Shown here: positions 33,942 through 41,555 of the stretch, piece after piece | Layout of the letters: each line of letters begins with the position of its first letter | How positions within the stretch are numbered: position 1 is the stretch's first letter | Assembly (NCBI GenBank): GCA_020831825.1 | Contig: JAFIFW010000001.1 | Location: 32,669-96,668 of the forward strand | Direction: 5' to 3' | Origin: Methylophaga sp. | GTDB lineage: Bacteria; Pseudomonadota; Gammaproteobacteria; Nitrosococcales; Methylophagaceae | DNA: 64,000 bases | Translations under genes and position numbers: made by a program | The notes under the pieces: model-generated | Databases searched by the model: none | Told to the model about the DNA's origin: nothing | The model's input: the letters and a program-made list of their open reading frames with translations, nothing else

Positions 33942-34157
33942 GGGCACCCCTTATGCTGGCCTGCGACTCCACTGCGTTGCTCGATTTATCTGGCGTCCGG
34001 CCAAAACTCGCTGCGCTCACAAATTTGTCCGGAACAAATTTGGACGCCAGAGACGCCCGAAGGGTGAGTGGCATGGATGCCACCAATCAGACAATGGCCG
34101 GCCGTTATCCAGATAAACCTCCGCTACTCGTCAGCATAAAAGGGGATTGTGGTGCCC
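33942..34157. repeat. Nested hairpin element carrying 70-bp module (copy A)
   Basis: Concentric inverted repeats: GGGCA/TGCCC (33942/34153), CCCCTTATGCTG/CAGCATAAAAGGGG (33947-33958 with 34132-34145, two-base bulge), TTTATCTGG/CCAGATAAA (33985-33993 with 34109-34117) and GGCCA/TGGCC (33999 with 34095). The centre is the 70-bp module at 34020-34089. Together with 34184-34381 it fills most of the gene-free stretch 33755-34591. The open plus-strand frame at 33914-34459 crosses both elements and is not believed. Confidence 0.7.
34020..34089. repeat. 70-bp module, copy A
   Basis: Starts CAAATTTGTCCGGAACAAAT (itself a near palindrome), passes through CGCCCGAAGGGTGAGTG and ends with the hairpin GTGGCAT-GG-ATGCCAC (34068-34083) and CAATCA. 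Same length as copy B at 34248-34317 and differing at about 9 positions. Confidence 0.85.
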
Positions 34158-34183
34158 AGGCTCAACGGCTTTCCCTAACACCC

Positions 34184-34381
34184 TTATGCGAAGCCGAGCA
34201 TCGCAGATCAGTTTGGATCAAACATGACGAGTGTCTGAGCGCAGCGACAAATTTGTCTGGAACAAATTTGGACGCCGAAGGCGCCCGAAGGGTGAGTGAC
34301 ATGGATGTCACGAATCAATTTTCGTCATGTTCCAAGCTGATTGAGAAGCGCAGGGAACCCGCAGGGCGAGCATGGGCTGTC
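34184..34381. repeat. Hairpin repeat element, long (occupied) form
   Basis: Same arms as the element at 30478-30609: ATCAGTTTGGA (34207-34217), bulge TCAA, ACATGACGA (34222-34230) against TCGTCATGT (34322-34330) and TCCAAGCTGAT (34331-34341), with one base changed to a G-T pair. The loop, 21 nt in the short form, here contains the 70-bp module between GCGCAGCGA and TTTTCGTC. Confidence 0.8.
34248..34317. repeat. 70-bp module, copy B
   Basis: CAAATTTGTCTGGAACAAAT at the start, and the hairpin GTGACAT-GG-ATGTCAC at 34296-34311. The G-C pair of copy A is replaced by an A-T pair, keeping the stem. Confidence 0.85.
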
Positions 34382-34499
34382 TTTTTGTTTTTTTGGACAA
34401 GCAAAATAAATGAACGCCCAGCGGCAGCGAAGGAATGGGGGTGTTTTCCAGAGTGTTGAGTTTCGTACCTCAACAGTCATTTGGTGAATTTTCACAAAT

Positions 34500-34531
34500 G
34501 TTGGGCTTCGCAAGCTCAGCACCAACCTACG
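34500..34531 (-). repeat. 31-bp intergenic repeat, copy 3
   Basis: Plus strand reads GTTGGGCTTCGCAAGCTCAG then CACCAACCTAC, the reverse complement of the repeat unit. It lies 37 bp from copy 4 in opposite orientation, so the pair can form a larger hairpin. Confidence 0.8.
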
Positions 34532-34567
34532 GCCTGTTTGTTAAGTCACGTGAAAATAAAAAAACAT

Positions 34568-34597
34568 GTAGGTTGGGTTGAGGCATGAAACCTAACA
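34568..34597 (+). repeat. 31-bp intergenic repeat, copy 4, overlapping the dinB 3' end
   Basis: GTAGGTTGGGTTGAGGCATG then AAACCTAACA. The CTA at 34592-34594 within it is the dinB stop codon on the minus strand, so the repeat supplies the end of that gene. Confidence 0.8.
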
Positions 34598-35695
34598 ATT
34601 CGGCTTAAAAAACGCATTCAAGCCCAAATCCAACTGCGCTTGCCCTTTATCATCAACCACCGGCCCCTCAAATCCACTCAAACTTAACCCCACCAGTCTA
34701 ACCGGTTGATGCCCTGCTTCAGTTCTTGCCAGCAGTGCTGGAATCCATTCCTGCAAATCAGCAAAGCCAATATTGTGATCTAAAGTTTGCGACCGGGTGA
34801 CTTGCTGAAAATTGGCGTATTTCACTTTGACGGTGACGGTTTTTCCCTTCAATTGATGCTTCGACAGGCTTGCCAGTACCTGCTCGGCCAGTTCCAGCAG
34901 AATCTGGGTGAGTTCGGCTACAGACAGAATATCCTCATCAAAAGTGGTTTCCTTACCCAGTGACTTGCGGATGCGTTGGCTGCATACCGGACGTACATCA
35001 ATCGCGCGGGCGATATTGAAATAGTAATGGCCGGATTTGCCAAAATGTTCAGTGAGTTCAACCAGCGATTTTTGCCGTAAATCATGGCCGGTATGGATGC
35101 CGAGCTTTTTCATTTTGGCTTCGGTGGCTGGGCCGATACCGTGAAATTTGCCGATGGACAGTGTGCTGACAAACTGTTCACCTTGTTCCGGGCGAATCAG
35201 ATACAAGCCGTTGGGTTTATCCATGTCGGAGGCAATTTTGGCGAGAAATTTATTGTAGGAAACACCGGCAGAGGCGGTGAGTCCGGTTTCAGCAAGGATT
35301 TCCTGTTTAATGGCTTTGGCGATTAAGGTGGCTGATCCATTAAAGGCTTCGGTGTAGGTGACATCCAGATACGCTTCATCGAGCGACAGAGGTTCGACCT
35401 GTGAGGCATAGCGCCAGAAGATTTCACGAATTTGATGTGAGACTTCACGGTAGGCTTCAAAGCGAGGCCGAACAAAAATGGCCTGTGGACACAGCCGGTA
35501 AGCGCGAGAACAGGCCATCGCTGAATGAATGCCGAATTGGCGTGCTTCATAACTACAGGCTGCCACCACACCACGGCTATCAGGTTGGCCACCGACAATC
35601 ACCGGTTTGCCCCTGAGTTCAGGAAAATCACGTTGCTCAACCGACGCAAAAAAAGCGTCCATATCGACATGAATGATTTTGCGTTGTTTAGCCAT
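34592..35695 (-). CDS. dinB: DNA polymerase IV (Y-family)
   Basis: Error-prone translesion polymerase. The 367 residues have catalytic motifs IIHVDMDAFFASVEQRD (Asp8/Asp10-type) and VEPLSLDEAYLDVT (paired Asp-Glu), then SAGVSYNKFLAKIASDMDKPNG and the little-finger domain. The C-terminus is LGLNAFFKPNC, not a clear beta-clamp motif (expected QxxLxLF); LDLGLNAFF may serve. No LexA box (CTGT-N8-ACAG) was found in the 142 bp upstream. The last two codons and the stop overlap an intergenic repeat. Confidence 0.95.
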   Translation of the reverse strand: MAKQRKIIHVDMDAFFASVEQRDFPELRGKPVIVGGQPDSRGVVAACSYEARQFGIHSAMACSRAYRLCPQAIFVRPRFEAYREVSHQIREIFWRYASQVEPLSLDEAYLDVTYTEAFNGSATLIAKAIKQEILAETGLTASAGVSYNKFLAKIASDMDKPNGLYLIRPEQGEQFVSTLSIGKFHGIGPATEAKMKKLGIHTGHDLRQKSLVELTEHFGKSGHYYFNIARAIDVRPVCSQRIRKSLGKETTFDEDILSVAELTQILLELAEQVLASLSKHQLKGKTVTVKVKYANFQQVTRSQTLDHNIGFADLQEWIPALLARTEAGHQPVRLVGLSLSGFEGPVVDDKGQAQLDLGLNAFFKPNC

Positions 35696-35906
35696 GATTC
35701 TCAGTGCGAATGTTTCTCGTTATTTTCTCACACTCGCCGTGCACAATGTCACAGTTAAAGTCGTGTTGATGACGTTGCGTGATTTCAGAGTGGATTGCGG
35801 CAAGCGTCAATGTTACTTTAGGGTCTGTTGATCTCGGGTGTCCGGGAAAGCTGCTGACAGATGTTCAACAGACCCTGACCAATTCAATCACATCGGTGAG
35901 TTTAGT

Positions 35907-37454
35907 TTGAGTGCAAGTATTCGTTCCTGGCAGGAGAGTCTGAGGGCTTTTCTGACACCTCAAGTCGTAACCATGTTGTTTCTGGGTATCGCGGCTGGAC
36001 TTCCGTTACTGCTGATTTTTTCTTCACTCAGCTTGTGGCTGCGTGAAGCCGGCGTTGATCGCAGTGCGGTGACGTATTTCAGCTGGGCAGCCTTGGGCTA
36101 TTCATTCAAGTTTGTCTGGGCGCCTTTGGTGGATGTCTTGCCGCTTCCGTGGCTTAGCAAGCTGCTTGGCCGACGACGAAGCTGGATGCTGCTGTCGCAG
36201 CTGATGATCATTGCTTCCATTTTGCTGATGTCATTCATCGATCCTCAGCAAAATACTTTGACTTTGATGGCCATTGCCGCCGTGCTGCTGGGGTTTTCCT
36301 CGGCGACCCAGGATGTGGTGATTGACGCTTATCGCATCGAATCTGCCGATCCAGAACTGCAAGGGCTGATGTCGGCGACCTATATTGCCGGCTATCGAAT
36401 CGGCATGCTGATCGCCGGTGCTGGCGCATTGTTTCTGGCCAGTCACTTTGGCACTTCTTTTGGCGATTACCAATATCAAGCCTGGCAAAATACCTATCAA
36501 CTCATGGCGATGACCATGTTGATAGGTGTGGTCACCACCTTGTTGTGTCGTGAACCCAAGCTTAACCATGCGGTATATGACTCGCCGGCTCAGCATTACA
36601 TCGGATTGCTGTTAACCTTCGCGCTGGCCGTGGCCGGTTTTGTGGCAGTGTTTTATTTCAGTGCTGATTATGCCGCGCAGGCTAAAGCAGTGCTTTCGGC
36701 TCATGTCTATAACTACGAACTGGCGGCGGTGATTGTTGAGTTTCTGCGAATGCTTGGCGGCCTGTCTGTGGCGGTTTTGATTTCGGTAGTGTTGATACGT
36801 ACGCCGGTGGTCGATGCGGATTTGGTGGTGCGCAGCTATGTTGATCCGGTGCGTGACTTTTTCAGCCGTTATGGGCTTTCCATGGCTTTGTTGTTATTGG
36901 CGCTGGTCGGGCTTTATCGAATTTCAGACATCGTGCTTGGCGTCATTTCCAATGTGTTTTATCAGGACATGGGTTACAGCAAAAACGAGATTGCCACGGT
37001 GGTCAAAACCTTTGGTCTGTTTATGACGATTGCCGGTGGATTTTTGGGCGGTATTCTGTCGATGCGTTATGGCGTGATGCGAATTTTGTTTCTGGGTGCA
37101 GTCTTGTCGGCGGCGACCAATCTGCTGTTTATGCTGTTGGCGCAAACCGGCTATGACATTGTCATGTTGTACATCGTGATTTCTGCGGACAATCTTTCTG
37201 CAGGTCTTGCCAGTGCTGCGTTTATCGCCTTTTTGTCCAGCCTGACCAATATTTCCTTCACCGCAGTTCAATATGCCATTTTCAGCTCTTTGATGACCTT
37301 GTTGCCGAAGATATTGGGCGGATATTCAGGTTCGATGGTGGAAACCATGGGCTATGAACAGTTCTTTTTATTGACCGCATTATTGGGCGTGCCAGTGTTG
37401 CTGCTGATTGCAATGGCCGCCAAGCGTTTCCGTTTGCAAGCGGTCGCTCAGTGA
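35907..37454 (+). CDS. ampG: AmpG-like muropeptide MFS permease
   Basis: Inner-membrane permease expected to import anhydromuropeptides for cell-wall recycling. About 515 residues with 12-14 hydrophobic helices. The AmpG signature runs SLSLWLREAGVDRSAVTYFSWAAL...FKFVWAPLVD and is followed by GRRRSWM and the QDVVIDAYRIE motif. The start is uncertain: TTG at 35907 (GGTGAG upstream) is used; a GTG at 35838 would add 23 residues of unlike composition. The 142-bp gap before it shows no clear promoter. The stop overlaps the next gene by 4 bp. Confidence 0.88.
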   Translation: MSASIRSWQESLRAFLTPQVVTMLFLGIAAGLPLLLIFSSLSLWLREAGVDRSAVTYFSWAALGYSFKFVWAPLVDVLPLPWLSKLLGRRRSWMLLSQLMIIASILLMSFIDPQQNTLTLMAIAAVLLGFSSATQDVVIDAYRIESADPELQGLMSATYIAGYRIGMLIAGAGALFLASHFGTSFGDYQYQAWQNTYQLMAMTMLIGVVTTLLCREPKLNHAVYDSPAQHYIGLLLTFALAVAGFVAVFYFSADYAAQAKAVLSAHVYNYELAAVIVEFLRMLGGLSVAVLISVVLIRTPVVDADLVVRSYVDPVRDFFSRYGLSMALLLLALVGLYRISDIVLGVISNVFYQDMGYSKNEIATVVKTFGLFMTIAGGFLGGILSMRYGVMRILFLGAVLSAATNLLFMLLAQTGYDIVMLYIVISADNLSAGLASAAFIAFLSSLTNISFTAVQYAIFSSLMTLLPKILGGYSGSMVETMGYEQFFLLTALLGVPVLLLIAMAAKRFRLQAVAQ

Positions 37455-38044
37455 AAATCTGGCTGACGCTGATTATGGTTGGCCTGCTTGTCTGGCAGTG
37501 TCGACCTGAAGCAGAAGTCATTCTTGGTCCTGGAGTGAAGGCTGCTGCCGAACCCGAGCAACAACTGATGCAGCAGGCGCAGCCGTTTGACCTGAAGGGC
37601 TACATGGTGACGCCGCTTGCCACATTCAGTCTTGAAGCAAAAGTGCTAGCAAAAAAGCGTTATCGAAGCGGTAGAGAAAGCCATCTGTCACCTTATGATC
37701 TGGCCCTTGGTTGGGGGCAAATGTCTGATGAAGCGGTGCTTGAGCACATTGAAATCAGTCAATCAGGCCGATGGTACCGTTGGCGAACCCAGAATTTTCC
37801 GATTCCGCGACGAGCGATTGAGACACAAAGCGCCAATATGCATATGGTCCCCGCAGATAATGCTATTTTGCAGACCTTGAAGCAGATTCAGCCAGGGCAA
37901 GTCATTGCCTTGCAAGGCAAGTTGATTCGGGTCGATGCCGCAGATGGCTGGCATTGGAAAAGCTCATTGACCCGCGAGGATACGGGTCATGGTGCCTGTG
38001 AACTGGTGTATGTGACCGGCCTGAATATTGTGGCCGGTCACTGA
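37451..38044 (+). CDS. Conserved membrane-anchored protein of unknown function
   Basis: 197 residues. The N-terminus MKIWLTLIMVGLLVWQCRPEAEV is a single hydrophobic anchor or signal; the rest is likely periplasmic (FDLKGYMVTPLATFSLEAKVL, WRWRTQNFPIP-like aromatic segments, GHGACELVYVTGLNIV at the end). It starts with GTG overlapping the ampG stop (GTGA), so it is coupled to ampG. I do not recognise a named family; a role with the permease in wall recycling is possible but unproven. Confidence 0.75.
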   Translation: MKIWLTLIMVGLLVWQCRPEAEVILGPGVKAAAEPEQQLMQQAQPFDLKGYMVTPLATFSLEAKVLAKKRYRSGRESHLSPYDLALGWGQMSDEAVLEHIEISQSGRWYRWRTQNFPIPRRAIETQSANMHMVPADNAILQTLKQIQPGQVIALQGKLIRVDAADGWHWKSSLTREDTGHGACELVYVTGLNIVAGH

Positions 38045-38075
38045 GCATTCAGCGATTCGGGACTGAACCTGCAGG

Positions 38076-39440
38076 TCAGTTTGCCAATTGGTAACAGGGT
38101 TTGTATTCCTTTTCACCCTGACCCAGCTTCATGCGTTGTTCGCGCACAAAAATCCTTAATAAATCATCAATAGCTGACAGCAACTGTGGATCGCCATTGA
38201 TCTGATAAGGGCCGTGCTCGGCCACTTCACGAATGCCAAAGGTTTTGACGTTGCCAGCCACAATGCCGGAAAAAGCAGCGCGAAGCTGGCTGGCCAGTTC
38301 ATGTTTTGGCATATCGCGATCTAGTCTCAATGCCGCCATATTCTCATGCGTTGGTGAGAACGGATGTTGTAGCATCGGATCGATATGCAACTGCCAGTTG
38401 AAGTAGTAGGCATCCTGGGTTTCATGTCGATATTGGTGCACATTATCCACGGCATCACGCATGGTTTTGGCCACCTTGTCAGGCTGGTCGATAATGATTT
38501 CGTAGAATTCACTGATCTCATCGCCAAGGCATTTACGCAGAAACGTGTCCAGAATGTTGAAGTATTCCCGACAGCTTTCCGGTCCGGCAAATACCAGTGG
38601 CAATCCCTGAGGGTTATCCGGGTGCAGCAGAATGCTGAGCAGGTAGAAAATTTCTTCAACGGTGCCTACCCCGCCAGGAAAGACAATAATGCTATGGCCC
38701 AATCTGACAAAGGCTTCCAGGCGTTTTTCGATATCAGGCATGATCACCAGCTCGTTGACGATGGCATTGGGTGATTCCGAGGCGATGATGCCGGGTTCGG
38801 TAATACCGATATATCGACCATCCTTGATTTGTTGCTTGGCATGACCAACGGCCGCTCCCTTCATCGGGCCTTTCATTGCGCCGATGCCGCAGCCGGTAAT
38901 GATATCCAGTCCGCGTAAACCCAGTTCATAGCCGACGTGTTTGGCATAGTCATATTCTTCGCGCGGTATTGAATGACCTCCCCAGCAAACAACCAGATTC
39001 GGTGTGATATTGGGTTTGATAACGCCGGCATTACGCAAGATATGAAAAACGATATCGGTCAGTTGTGCCGAGCTGGCAAGTTCGGAGTGAAATGCCAGGA
39101 TCTTGAAATCGGTATAGAGAATATCTCGCAGCGCCGAGGAGAGATGTTCCTGTATGCCACGAATGATTTTGCCATCAACAAATGACTGCGCTGGTGCATT
39201 GTGCAGCTCAAGCATAATGCCGCGAGACTGCGGAATCAGCTTGATATCAAAGTCGGCAAACTGTTTGAAAATTTCTTCTGCATCATCCTGCTGACTGTCA
39301 GTATTGAGAATAGCCAGCGCACAATCACGAAACTGGCGGTGCAGATCCTCACGTGAATGACTGAGCCTGAGAATTTCCTCGCGGGATAACAGGTTAAGTG
39401 TTCTTAGGGGACGAATGGCCGTGTGCTGAATCTTGTTCAT
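38076..39440 (-). CDS. ppnN: Nucleotide 5'-monophosphate nucleosidase PpnN (LOG family)
   Basis: Cleaves nucleoside 5'-monophosphates to base and ribose 5-phosphate; in E. coli it (formerly YgdH) is regulated by (p)ppGpp. The 454 residues hold the LOG-family motif PGGVGTVEE at about 275-283 and the earlier GGHSIPREEYDYAKHVGYELG and GCGIGAMKGPMKGA segments, flanked by the N- and C-terminal extensions that distinguish PpnN from short LOG proteins. Monocistronic; convergent with the gene at 37451. Confidence 0.93.
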   Translation of the reverse strand: MNKIQHTAIRPLRTLNLLSREEILRLSHSREDLHRQFRDCALAILNTDSQQDDAEEIFKQFADFDIKLIPQSRGIMLELHNAPAQSFVDGKIIRGIQEHLSSALRDILYTDFKILAFHSELASSAQLTDIVFHILRNAGVIKPNITPNLVVCWGGHSIPREEYDYAKHVGYELGLRGLDIITGCGIGAMKGPMKGAAVGHAKQQIKDGRYIGITEPGIIASESPNAIVNELVIMPDIEKRLEAFVRLGHSIIVFPGGVGTVEEIFYLLSILLHPDNPQGLPLVFAGPESCREYFNILDTFLRKCLGDEISEFYEIIIDQPDKVAKTMRDAVDNVHQYRHETQDAYYFNWQLHIDPMLQHPFSPTHENMAALRLDRDMPKHELASQLRAAFSGIVAGNVKTFGIREVAEHGPYQINGDPQLLSAIDDLLRIFVREQRMKLGQGEKEYKPCYQLAN

Positions 39441-39534
39441 GAATTTCCTGTCGCTTTATGGAGTCTTTCTGAGAGACTTTGATAATTTACTGTGACTGAG
39501 TTTAACCGGGTTTCAACGGCTAAATTTTGCTGAC

Positions 39535-39560
39535 AAAAAAGCCCCTGGTAACAGAGGCTC
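39535..39560 (-). terminator. Rho-independent terminator after ssb (minus strand)
   Basis: On the minus strand AGCCTCTG pairs with CAGGGGCT around TTAC (one G-U pair), followed by six T (plus-strand AAAAAA at 39535-39540). Confidence 0.85.
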
Positions 39561-39597
39561 TTGGTGAAATATTTAACATAAAAGTCTAAGGTATTTC

Positions 39598-40080
39598 TCA
39601 AAACGGAATGTCGTCGTCGTAGTAGTCATCGCTACCGCCACTGCCATAGTCCGGGCCTGCGGATGCCGAAGCAGGTTGTGGTGAACTGTTTCTTGGGGAA
39701 GAGGGTCTTTGATCAAAGTTATCCTGACTACCACCACCTGTGCCCGCACCGCGACTATCCAGCATAGTCATTTCATTACCGACGATTTCTGTCGTGTATT
39801 GATCCTGTCCTTGCTGATTTTGCCATTTGCGGGTTTGGATACGACCTTCAATATAGACCTGCGAACCTTTATGCAGATATTGCTGAGCAATTTCACCCAG
39901 TTTGTTTCTCAAGACAACACGGTGCCATTCTGTGCGTTCCTGACGCTCACCGGTTTGCTTGTCACGCCAGGTTTCAGACGTGGCGATGCGTAAATTACAG
40001 ATCGAGCCACCGTTTGGAAATGCACGACTTTCCGGTTCGGCCCCTAGTCTCCCTACCAGAATGACTTTATTTACGGACAT
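39598..40080 (-). CDS. ssb: Single-stranded DNA-binding protein
   Basis: 160 residues. The OB fold (1-112) starts [37 protein letters not shown] Gly/Ser/Gln-rich linker follows and the tail [10 protein letters not shown] binds SSB partner proteins. It lies 36 bp downstream of the MFS gene and shares its orientation; uvrA is divergent. The ssb-MFS-uvrA arrangement is common in Pseudomonas and relatives. Confidence 0.97.
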   Translation of the reverse strand: MSVNKVILVGRLGAEPESRAFPNGGSICNLRIATSETWRDKQTGERQERTEWHRVVLRNKLGEIAQQYLHKGSQVYIEGRIQTRKWQNQQGQDQYTTEIVGNEMTMLDSRGAGTGGGSQDNFDQRPSSPRNSSPQPASASAGPDYGSGGSDDYYDDDIPF

Positions 40081-40116
40081 GATGTGTTCCTCTGCTGGAC
40101 AAACAAAATAGTTATT

Positions 40117-41505
40117 CTACGTGCTCTTAGCACTGAACGCATCCAGTGCATCGGTATCTGTTTCATCAGGGGAAAATTTGACATAGGCAACCCCTTCATC
40201 TACCACTACCATGGTTTCGACTACGCCAGGGATAGTATTGATTTCGGCCATCACACTGGCAGCATTTGCTTGTGTCAACGGTTCAATGTGCAGTATCCGG
40301 CTGCTTAAATGGCGAGGTGCCTGCATGGGTTTGACCAGCCACCACCAGAACAATGTGACTATCGCACCAAAGGCGAATACAGCGTGAATATTGAGGTATG
40401 TGTAAATTAATCCACCGGACACACCGCCCAGAAATGCGCCGAGGAACTGTCCTGTGGAATAAACGCCCATGGCTGTACCTTTGCAATCCAGTGGACTGAG
40501 CTTGGACATCATGGAGGGCAGGCTGGCTTCGAGAATGTTGAAGGCAGTAAAAAACAGCCACAAACCGATTAGAATGACAAAAGCGGTATTGGGTAGAATA
40601 GCCCAGGATAGTTGAGCGATGCCCAGGACGACTATGGCACCCAGAAAAACCATTTTCATCTTGCGTTGTTTTTCAGCCAGCAGGATGAATGGCACCATGC
40701 AAACAAAGGCGATCAGCATGATCGGTAAATACAGCAATGCATGCTGACTTCTCTCGATGCCAGCGTAGTGATGCAGTGCCATCGGCAAGGCAAAAAATGA
40801 CAGAGTCAGTAAAAAATGCAGTGTACTAATGCTTAATGTCAGTCGCATTAATTCTGGGTTGCCAAGCACATTACGAAATTGTTTGGGCATCGGCTCGACA
40901 TCACGATGCACGACACAACGATGTGGATTGGGCACCCAGAAAAACAGAACGACAATACCAAGCATTGCCAGTACTGCGGTTAGCCAGAAGATACCAGCCA
41001 GACCCAGCCAGTGTTCAAGTGCTGCGCCAGATGCCAGTGCAACGGTAAATGACAGACCGATGCTGATACCGATGGCTGCCATGGCTTTGGTGCGGTGATC
41101 GTCTCGTGTCAGATCTGCGGTAAGTGCCATGACCGCAGCAGCAATAGCGCCACTACCTTGTAGCAGTCGTCCGAGAATCACGGTAAATATGGAGTCTGCC
41201 ATCGCAGCAATGACACTGCCCATTGCAAATAGCAGCAGACCAAAAGCGATGACCTTTTTTCGTCCGATACGGTCTGACAACATGCCGAAAGGGATTTGCA
41301 GCATCGCCTGGGTCAGGCCGTAGGCGCCAATGGCAAGTCCTACCAGCAGTGGTGTGCTGCCGCTGTATTGGTCAGCGGCAACAGAAAATACCGGCAAGAT
41401 CATAAAAAGGCCCAGCATTCGCAGGGCATAAATCAGGGAGAGTCCGGAAATACTGCGCTTCTCCAGTGCAGTCATTGCGTCGGACGATGCTTGTCTTTGC
41501 GTCAT
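40117..41505 (-). CDS. MFS transporter, YajR-like with C-terminal YAM domain
   Basis: 462 residues with 12 predicted membrane helices. MFS motif A is in GMLSDRIGRKKVIAFG; motif B-like GRLLQGSGAIAAAVMAL follows. The last ~65 residues (EPLTQANAASVMAEINTIPGVVETMVVVDEG...) form a soluble ferredoxin-like domain like the YAM domain of E. coli YajR. Substrate unknown. The ATG at 41505 is 50 bp from the uvrA start on the other strand. Confidence 0.88.
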   Translation of the reverse strand: MTQRQASSDAMTALEKRSISGLSLIYALRMLGLFMILPVFSVAADQYSGSTPLLVGLAIGAYGLTQAMLQIPFGMLSDRIGRKKVIAFGLLLFAMGSVIAAMADSIFTVILGRLLQGSGAIAAAVMALTADLTRDDHRTKAMAAIGISIGLSFTVALASGAALEHWLGLAGIFWLTAVLAMLGIVVLFFWVPNPHRCVVHRDVEPMPKQFRNVLGNPELMRLTLSISTLHFLLTLSFFALPMALHHYAGIERSQHALLYLPIMLIAFVCMVPFILLAEKQRKMKMVFLGAIVVLGIAQLSWAILPNTAFVILIGLWLFFTAFNILEASLPSMMSKLSPLDCKGTAMGVYSTGQFLGAFLGGVSGGLIYTYLNIHAVFAFGAIVTLFWWWLVKPMQAPRHLSSRILHIEPLTQANAASVMAEINTIPGVVETMVVVDEGVAYVKFSPDETDTDALDAFSAKST

Positions 41506-41555
41506 GATAGGGGGACAGAGTATATTGATCCGTTTGATTTTACTACGGAATCACA

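Noticed and set aside
33625..34086. Minus-strand open frame of 153 codons over the cupin 3' end and repeats
   Set aside because: Overlaps the cupin gene antisense and the repeat elements; composition is that of the repeats.
33914..34459. Plus-strand open frame of 181 codons across the repeat region
   Set aside because: It runs through two hairpin elements and both copies of the 70-bp module; its repeated peptide segments are the repeats read in frame. No ribosome site or family.
35696..35837. LexA (SOS) box upstream of dinB
   Set aside because: No CTGT-N8-ACAG or close variant is present in this gap; the short divergent region before uvrA (41506-41555) was also negative.
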